NCBI GenBank assembly: GCA_030632095.1
Contig: DAOVJU010000072.1
Span: forward strand, 1 to 10,511
Origin: Chlorobiota bacterium
GTDB lineage: Bacteria > Bacteroidota > Bacteroidia > Bacteroidales > B39-G9
Direction: 5' to 3'
Length of the DNA stretch: 10,511 nucleotides
Both the position numbers and the translations under genes were made by a program. Within the stretch, counting starts at the first letter, position 1; every line of letters starts with the position of its first letter. The notes beneath the pieces are model-generated. The model had not been told where the DNA came from. It was given only the letters and a program-made list of their open reading frames with translations, and did no database searches. Below, one piece after another: positions 6,261 through 10,511 of this stretch.

Positions 6261-8774
6261 ATGTATCGCAAAACTTTAATAGTTATATATATAGTTCTCC
6301 TGAATTTTAATATTTTTTCTCAAGTAAGTAGTATTAATTCCAGGTTAGCTGGTTTAGATTATTCAAATCCTAAAGAGTATGAGATTGGTGGCATTACAGT
6401 TTCTGGTATAAAATATCTTGATCAAAATGTACTTATTCATTTATCAGGTTTAAAAGTAGGAGATATTGTTATTATACCCGGTGAGAAAATAACTCAGGCA
6501 ATTGAAAAGTTATGGAAACAAGGTTTATTTGCTGATGTTAAAATAACAGCTACAAAAATTATAGGAAATAGGATATTCATTGATATATATTTAAAAGAAC
6601 GGCCAAGGTTATCAAAATTCTCATTTACAGGCGTGTCGAAATCAGAAGCTGATGATATAAGGGAAGAAATTAGGCTTTTAAAAGGCAGCCAGGTTACTGA
6701 TAATATTCTGATTAACACAAGAAACAAAATAAAAAAATTCTATATCGAAAAAGGCTTTTTAAAAACCGTTGTTAATATTCAGCAAATTGAAGATACTGCA
6801 TTAATTAACAATGTTGAGTTAAGGATAAATGTGTTCAAAAATGAAAAGGTTAAGATTAATGAAATAATATTTAATGGTGATAGTGTACTAAAGGAAGCCA
6901 AACTTAGAAGGACAATGAAGGAAACCAAGAGAAAAAAGTGGTACAACATTTTTAAGCCTTCAAAACTTATTGAAACAAAATATGAAGAAGATAAGGATAA
7001 AATCATTGCGAAATACAATGAATTAGGTTATAGGGATGCAAAAATAGTGAGTGATTCAATATATTTTCATAATGATAAAACCATTAATATTGAATTAAAT
7101 ATTGAAGAAGGCCCTAAATATTATTTTAGGAATATAGCCTGGGTTGGAAATTCCAAATACCCGTCTGAGTTCTTAGACGCTGTTTTAGGAATAGAAAAAG
7201 GTGATATTTTTGATCAGTCGGTATTAGATAATAAGCTTTTTATTGAAGAAGATGCAGTAAGTTCGTTATACCTGGACAATGGATATTTGTTTTTCTCAGT
7301 AACACCAGTAGAGATAAAAATTGAAAACGACTCCATTGATATTGAAATGAGAATAATAGAAGGAAAGCAAGCAAGGATAAATAGAGTTACAATTTCAGGA
7401 AATACTAAAACAAATGAACATGTTATCAGGAGAGAAATAAGAACAAAACCTGGTCAATTATTTAGCCGGTCAGATATAATTCGTTCTCATCGGGAATTGG
7501 CACAGCTTGGATATTTTGATCCTGAACGACTTGATGTAAACCCAGTACCAAATCCTATTGATGGAACAGTTGACCTTGAATATACAGTTGAAGAAAAACC
7601 ATCAGATCAAATTGAACTTTCAGGAGGATGGGGGGCAAATATGGTAGTAGGTACTTTAGGATTAGTTTTTAATAATTTCTCAATAAGAAACATTTTTAAA
7701 GCGGAGGCATGGAGACCATTACCATCGGGTGATGGACAAAAACTAAGTTTAAGGGCACAGACAAACGGTACCTATTATCAATCATACAGTGTATCTTTCA
7801 TTGAGCCATGGTTAGGGGGGAAAAAGCCAAATTCATTTTCAATATCTGCTTACCATTCAATAAGAAATTATGGCACCTATGGTTATTCATCAGATGCCGG
7901 TTCATCAATGAAAGTTTCAGGAATTGCTATGGGTTTAGGAAGAAGGCTTAAATGGCCGGATGACTTTTTTATTTTATCACACGAATTAAGTTATCAACAA
8001 TATAATTTGAAGAACTATGGAAGTTATTTCCTCTTTTCTGATGGAAAATCAAATAATATAAGTTTAAGGACAACATTTTCAAGAAATTCCGTAAGTCAAC
8101 CTATTTATCCACGAAGAGGATCGTTATTTTCTTTGTCATTGCAATTAACACCGCCTTATTCAAATAAGTTATTCACAGATAAAGATTATACGAATATGAC
8201 TGATAAAGAAAAATATAAATGGATAGAATATCACAAATGGACATTTAAATCTTCCTGGTACACAACTTTGGCAGGAAAATTGGTGCTGAATACAAAAGCC
8301 GAATTCGGATTTCTTGGCATATATAATAAAGATATAGGACCGTCACCTTTTGAGGGCTTTAATTTGGGTGGAGACGGATTATCAGGATATAACCTTTATG
8401 GAAGGGAAACTATTGCTTTAAGAGGTTATAGCAATGGCCCAACTAATCAAGGTTCTTTAACACCGGTGGTTAATGGGAGAGTTGTGGGTGGTAATATTTA
8501 TGATAAATTTACATTGGAATTAAGATATCCTTTTTCATTAAATCCTTCAGCAACCATTTATGGGCTGGTTTTTTTAGAAGGAGGAAATGCCTGGTATGAA
8601 CATAAAAGTTTTGATCCTTTTGATATTAAGAGATCTGCAGGAGTTGGAATAAGAGTATTTCTTCCAATGTTTGGAATGCTAGGCGTAGACTGGGGATATG
8701 GATTTGATAATGAAGTTGGAGTTTTAGAAAGACATAGAGGTGAATTTGCATTTATTATAGGCCAACAATTTTAA
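6261..8774 (+). CDS. bamA: Outer-membrane protein assembly factor BamA
   Basis: The 837-residue precursor is the Omp85-family insertase that folds beta-barrel proteins into the outer membrane. A signal peptide (IVIYIVLLNFNIF, likely cleaved after FSQ at about 21) is followed by five POTRA domains at roughly 41-115, 116-197, 198-286, 287-369 and 370-447. Each shows the characteristic strand plus G-N/G-x turn (for example VTISGNTKTNEHVIRREI at 376-393 in POTRA5). A 16-strand barrel fills about 448-837. The lid-loop (V/I/L)RGY motif is present as ALRGYSNG at 719-726, and the protein ends in FAFIIGQQF with the terminal phenylalanine of a beta-signal. Length and architecture look complete. It is read together with uppS 23 bp upstream, and the two Skp-like chaperone genes follow. 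Confidence 0.97.
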   Translation: MYRKTLIVIYIVLLNFNIFSQVSSINSRLAGLDYSNPKEYEIGGITVSGIKYLDQNVLIHLSGLKVGDIVIIPGEKITQAIEKLWKQGLFADVKITATKIIGNRIFIDIYLKERPRLSKFSFTGVSKSEADDIREEIRLLKGSQVTDNILINTRNKIKKFYIEKGFLKTVVNIQQIEDTALINNVELRINVFKNEKVKINEIIFNGDSVLKEAKLRRTMKETKRKKWYNIFKPSKLIETKYEEDKDKIIAKYNELGYRDAKIVSDSIYFHNDKTINIELNIEEGPKYYFRNIAWVGNSKYPSEFLDAVLGIEKGDIFDQSVLDNKLFIEEDAVSSLYLDNGYLFFSVTPVEIKIENDSIDIEMRIIEGKQARINRVTISGNTKTNEHVIRREIRTKPGQLFSRSDIIRSHRELAQLGYFDPERLDVNPVPNPIDGTVDLEYTVEEKPSDQIELSGGWGANMVVGTLGLVFNNFSIRNIFKAEAWRPLPSGDGQKLSLRAQTNGTYYQSYSVSFIEPWLGGKKPNSFSISAYHSIRNYGTYGYSSDAGSSMKVSGIAMGLGRRLKWPDDFFILSHELSYQQYNLKNYGSYFLFSDGKSNNISLRTTFSRNSVSQPIYPRRGSLFSLSLQLTPPYSNKLFTDKDYTNMTDKEKYKWIEYHKWTFKSSWYTTLAGKLVLNTKAEFGFLGIYNKDIGPSPFEGFNLGGDGLSGYNLYGRETIALRGYSNGPTNQGSLTPVVNGRVVGGNIYDKFTLELRYPFSLNPSATIYGLVFLEGGNAWYEHKSFDPFDIKRSAGVGIRVFLPMFGMLGVDWGYGFDNEVGVLERHRGEFAFIIGQQF

Positions 8775-8800
8775 AGTTTTATTAAAATAGATAATTATAA

Positions 8801-8890
8801 AACCCACATGTTAAACAAGTTTAACACAAAGTTCGGATGAAAATAATGCAGAATTGTATTAAAAAGTACATTTTCTGCACCATGTGGGTT
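8801..8890 (+). ncRNA. Candidate structured leader or processing element, three-way-junction fold
   Basis: Pairing by hand gives a compact structure. The outer stem P1 is a perfect 10-bp inverted repeat, AACCCACATG (8801-8810) with CATGTGGGTT (8881-8890). Inside it P2 is TTAAA-CAAG-TTTAA (8811-8824), directly abutting P1. P3 is TGCAGAA (8847-8853) with TTCTGCA (8873-8879), continued after a small internal loop by TGTA (8855-8858) with TACA (8867-8870) and an 8-base loop. A 22-base linker joins P2 and P3. No T run follows, so it is not a normal intrinsic terminator. It lies between the bamA stop and the ompH start and may be a cis-regulatory RNA, an RNA-processing or mRNA-stability site, or a small inverted-repeat element. 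It matches no RNA family that I recognise. Confidence 0.4.
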
Positions 8891-8922
8891 CCATCAGTCC
8901 TTTGAAATTAAATTATATACGG

Positions 8923-9435
8923 ATGAAAAAAATTATTTTATTCTCAATCGCGTTTCTTACTGTTTCATTATTAATGGCTCAAAAGTTTGCCTATGTTGAT
9001 ACAGATTATATTTTGAAACAAATACCAGCTTATGAATCAGCACAGGAACAATTAGATGCTATATCAGTTGAATGGCAAAAAGAAATAGAAGTATTATATG
9101 CTGAAATAGACAAAATGTATAAGGATTATCAGGCAGAAAAGGTATTATTAACAGAAGATTTAAAAATTAAGAAAGAAGAAGAAATAATTTCAAAAGAAAA
9201 AGAAGTAAAGGAATTGCAGAAAAAAAGATTTGGTACTGAAGGAGATCTTTATAAAAAAAGACAGGAATTAATTAAGCCAATTCAGGATGATGTTTTTAAT
9301 GCAATAAAGCAAATGGCTACTGATGGTAATTTTGCTGTAATCTTCGATTCATCTTCTGGGGCAAATATGCTTTACTCGGATCCTAAATATGACAAAAGTG
9401 ACGAGATTTTAAGCAGGCTTGGTTTTAAAAATTAA
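8923..9435 (+). CDS. OmpH/Skp-family periplasmic chaperone, copy 1
   Basis: From the ATG at 8923 the protein is 170 residues, the usual size of Skp/OmpH, which holds unfolded outer-membrane proteins in the periplasm on their way to BamA. A GTG at 8884 would add 13 residues before the signal peptide, but it lies within the P1 stem of the upstream structure, so ATG 8923 (MKKIILFSIAFLTVSLLMAQ) is preferred. Cleavage after MAQ at 20 leaves KFAYVDTDYILKQIPAY, the conserved first strand with its tyrosine/aspartate pattern. Residues about 40-125 form a long charged coiled-coil arm, and NFAVIFDSSSGANMLYSD at 136-153 is the second body strand. Copy 2 follows 42 bp downstream. Location after bamA strongly supports the role. 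Confidence 0.92.
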   Translation: MKKIILFSIAFLTVSLLMAQKFAYVDTDYILKQIPAYESAQEQLDAISVEWQKEIEVLYAEIDKMYKDYQAEKVLLTEDLKIKKEEEIISKEKEVKELQKKRFGTEGDLYKKRQELIKPIQDDVFNAIKQMATDGNFAVIFDSSSGANMLYSDPKYDKSDEILSRLGFKN

Positions 9436-9447
9436 TTTCTATATTTG
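9419..9447 (+). promoter_or_regulatory. Bacteroidota-type promoter for the second ompH gene
   Basis: TTG at 9419-9421 (within CTTGG) and an exact TAnnTTTG box, TATATTTG at 9440-9447, are separated by 18 bp. Transcription would begin near 9453, giving a leader of about 25 bases before the ATG at 9478. The upstream box lies in the last codons of the first ompH gene. This would let the second chaperone be made independently of the bamA operon. Confidence 0.6.
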
Positions 9448-9477
9448 CGACTAATTTTATAAATAATAAATAATAAA

Positions 9478-9993
9478 ATGAAAAGAATAACTAAATTATT
9501 ACTCGTAGTTTGTTTTTTAGCATCTGGAACTTCATTTGCTCAAACAAAACTGAAATTAGGACATATTGATTCAAATAAGTTGTTATCAATTATGCCTGAA
9601 AAAGCTGAGGTCCAAGCTAATTTGGGAGCTTATGCCAAAGAAATTGAAAATACATTAGCAGCCATGCAAGATGAATTTGAAAGAAAATATCAGGATTATC
9701 TTACGAAATCAGATTCACTTACACCATTAATAAAGCAAACAAAAGAAGCTGAATTACAAGATCTCCAGCAAAGGATACAAACTTTTCAGGTAAGTGCCCA
9801 ACAAGATTATCAAACAAAGGAGATGGAGTTATTTCAACCCGCAGTTGATAAAGCAAAAAAAGCGATAGAGGAAGTAGCAAAAGAAAACGGGTATACATAT
9901 GTTATTGATTCCGGATCAGGTGCGCTGATTTATTTTTCTGATTCAAGCGACGATCTTTTTAATTTAGTAAAAACAAAACTTGGACTAGAGTAA
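9478..9993 (+). CDS. OmpH/Skp-family periplasmic chaperone, copy 2
   Basis: The 171-residue protein has a signal peptide (MKRITKLLLVVCFLASGTSFAQ, cut after about residue 22) and then KLGHIDSNKLLSIMPEKAEVQ, the conserved OmpH start with its HIDSNKLL strand. Residues about 45-125 are a glutamine- and glutamate-rich coiled coil. YTYVIDSGSGALIYFSDSSDDL at about 139-160 is the closing strand, matching the corresponding part of copy 1. It is only loosely similar to copy 1, so the duplication is old. Such pairs after bamA are, to my knowledge, common in Bacteroidota, and the two may form homo- or heterotrimers that carry barrel proteins to BamA. It probably has its own promoter just upstream, and an intrinsic terminator follows its stop. 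Confidence 0.92.
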   Translation: MKRITKLLLVVCFLASGTSFAQTKLKLGHIDSNKLLSIMPEKAEVQANLGAYAKEIENTLAAMQDEFERKYQDYLTKSDSLTPLIKQTKEAELQDLQQRIQTFQVSAQQDYQTKEMELFQPAVDKAKKAIEEVAKENGYTYVIDSGSGALIYFSDSSDDLFNLVKTKLGLE

Positions 9994-10004
9994 ATTTATT
10001 AAAC

Positions 10005-10035
10005 TTTGATATTTGAAGCCATTCTGATATTTTTG
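10005..10035 (+). promoter_or_regulatory. murI: Bacteroidota-type promoter for murI, interleaved with a terminator
   Basis: TTTG at 10005-10008 and an exact TAnnTTTG box, TATTTTTG at 10028-10035, are 19 bp apart. The -7 box lies in the loop of the ompH terminator hairpin. Transcription would begin near 10041, about 20 bases before the murI ATG, so murI transcripts would not carry the whole hairpin. Confidence 0.5.
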
Positions 10036-10049
10036 GAATGGCTTTTTTT
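10016..10049 (+). terminator. Intrinsic terminator after the ompH pair
   Basis: AAGCCATTC (10016-10024) pairs perfectly with GAATGGCTT (10036-10044) around an 11-base loop, and the 3' arm runs into seven consecutive T (10043-10049). It lies 22 bp after the stop codon of the second ompH gene. This is the clearest terminator in the window and probably marks the end of the DUF6089-uppS-bamA-ompH transcription unit. Confidence 0.85.
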
Positions 10050-10060
10050 AATTATATGCA

Positions 10061-10511
10061 ATGAATGAACCAATTGGTATATTTGATTCGGGTGTTGGTG
10101 GATTAACTGTTTGGAAGGAAATAGTGAATATGCTTCCTTGTGAATCTACAATTTACCTGGCTGATAGTTTAAATTATCCTTATGGGCATAAGACTAATCA
10201 AGAAATTATTGAATTATCAATTAAAAATGTTGAATTTCTTCTATCAAAAAAGTGTAAAATAATTGTTGTCGCGTGTAATACGGCTACATCTGCGGCAATA
10301 AATATATTACGGTCAAAATATTCTATCACATTTGTTGGCATGGAGCCTGCTGTTAAGCCTGCAGTAATTAATTCAAAAACAAAAAACATTGGAATTTTAG
10401 CTACTGAAGGGACTTTTAATGGCAACCATTTTCAGAATACTTCCGGTAAGTTTGCAACAGAAATGCAACTTCATTTGCAAATTGGTTATGGTTTGGTTGA
10501 ATTTGTTGAAT
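10061..10511 (+). CDS. murI: Glutamate racemase (C-terminus cut by window edge)
   Basis: Reading from the ATG at 10061 gives 150 open codons up to the right edge, about the first 55 percent of a typical MurI of around 270 residues. MurI interconverts L- and D-glutamate, supplying the D-glutamate of the peptidoglycan stem peptide, in the cytoplasm and without a cofactor. MNEPIGIFDSGVGGLTVWKE carries the N-terminal DSGVGG signature (catalytic-site D9 and S10). LADSLNYPYG at 33-42 is the substrate-loop motif, and VVACNTATSAA at 69-79 contains the first catalytic cysteine, C72. GMEPAVKPA at 93-101 also fits. The second catalytic cysteine lies beyond the window. It follows the terminator at 10016-10049 and probably has its own promoter. 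Confidence 0.95.
   Translation, partial: MNEPIGIFDSGVGGLTVWKEIVNMLPCESTIYLADSLNYPYGHKTNQEIIELSIKNVEFLLSKKCKIIVVACNTATSAAINILRSKYSITFVGMEPAVKPAVINSKTKNIGILATEGTFNGNHFQNTSGKFATEMQLHLQIGYGLVEFVE

Noticed and set aside
6494..7018. Two minus-strand open frames of 77 and 79 codons inside bamA
   Set aside because: They are antisense to conserved POTRA-coding sequence. Their hydrophobic look is the expected mirror of charged, lysine-rich coding sequence.
8801..8890. Insertion sequence or MITE interpretation of the inverted repeat
   Set aside because: There is no target-site duplication next to the arms and no second copy in the window. It cannot be excluded without a genome-wide search, but the nested hairpins fit an RNA structure better.
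8884..8922. In-frame GTG start extending the first ompH gene by 13 codons
   Set aside because: It would put a non-signal-like stretch (GSISPLKLNYIR) before a good signal peptide, and it lies in the 3' arm of the inverted repeat. ATG 8923 gives the family's normal length.
10198..10425. 75-codon minus-strand open frame
   Set aside because: Antisense to murI, which carries clear catalytic motifs over the same bases.

Overview
The window looks like chromosomal DNA from a free-living or host-associated member of the Bacteroidota. It is strongly A+T-rich, and non-coding gaps are short and carry TTTG / TAnnTTTG promoter boxes typical of that phylum instead of the usual -35/-10 pair. Shine-Dalgarno sequences are weak or absent. 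The gene order pdxJ | CBS protein - nadK - DUF6089 - uppS - bamA - ompH/skp - ompH/skp - murI is, from my knowledge of the phylum, a conserved housekeeping block in it. Genus and species cannot be told from the sequence.

Left part (1-1242, minus strand): the N-terminal 170 codons of an alpha/beta-hydrolase run off the left edge, 18 bp downstream of pdxJ (vitamin B6 synthesis). A 62-bp divergent gap separates these from everything else, which is on the plus strand. Next come a two-CBS-plus-ACT-like regulatory protein and nadK (NAD kinase), 20 bp apart and probably co-transcribed.

Middle part (3005-5481): after a 132-bp gap with a good Bacteroidota-type promoter come three consecutive secreted beta-rich proteins of the DUF6089 kind. 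They are diverged paralogues. The third starts with GTG inside the end of the second. They lead directly into uppS (undecaprenyl diphosphate synthase, the lipid carrier for peptidoglycan and surface glycans) and bamA (outer-membrane beta-barrel insertase with five POTRA domains).

Right part (8775-10511): the bamA-ompH gap contains an inverted-repeat structure that folds on paper as a three-way junction (8801-8890). It is the least explained signal in the window. Two OmpH/Skp-like periplasmic chaperones follow, the second with its own exact TAnnTTTG promoter, and then a clear intrinsic terminator. The last gene is murI (glutamate racemase), cut by the right edge. A murI promoter appears to be interleaved with that terminator.

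Taken together, the plus-strand genes build the cell envelope: UppS and MurI supply the lipid carrier and D-glutamate for peptidoglycan, while BamA and the two Skp-like chaperones deliver outer-membrane proteins. The DUF6089 trio are plausibly outer-membrane or periplasmic clients or partners. I see no mobile element, CRISPR array, tRNA, rRNA or defence system. The window is mostly ordinary core genome, with a few regulatory and paralogue oddities worth a check.
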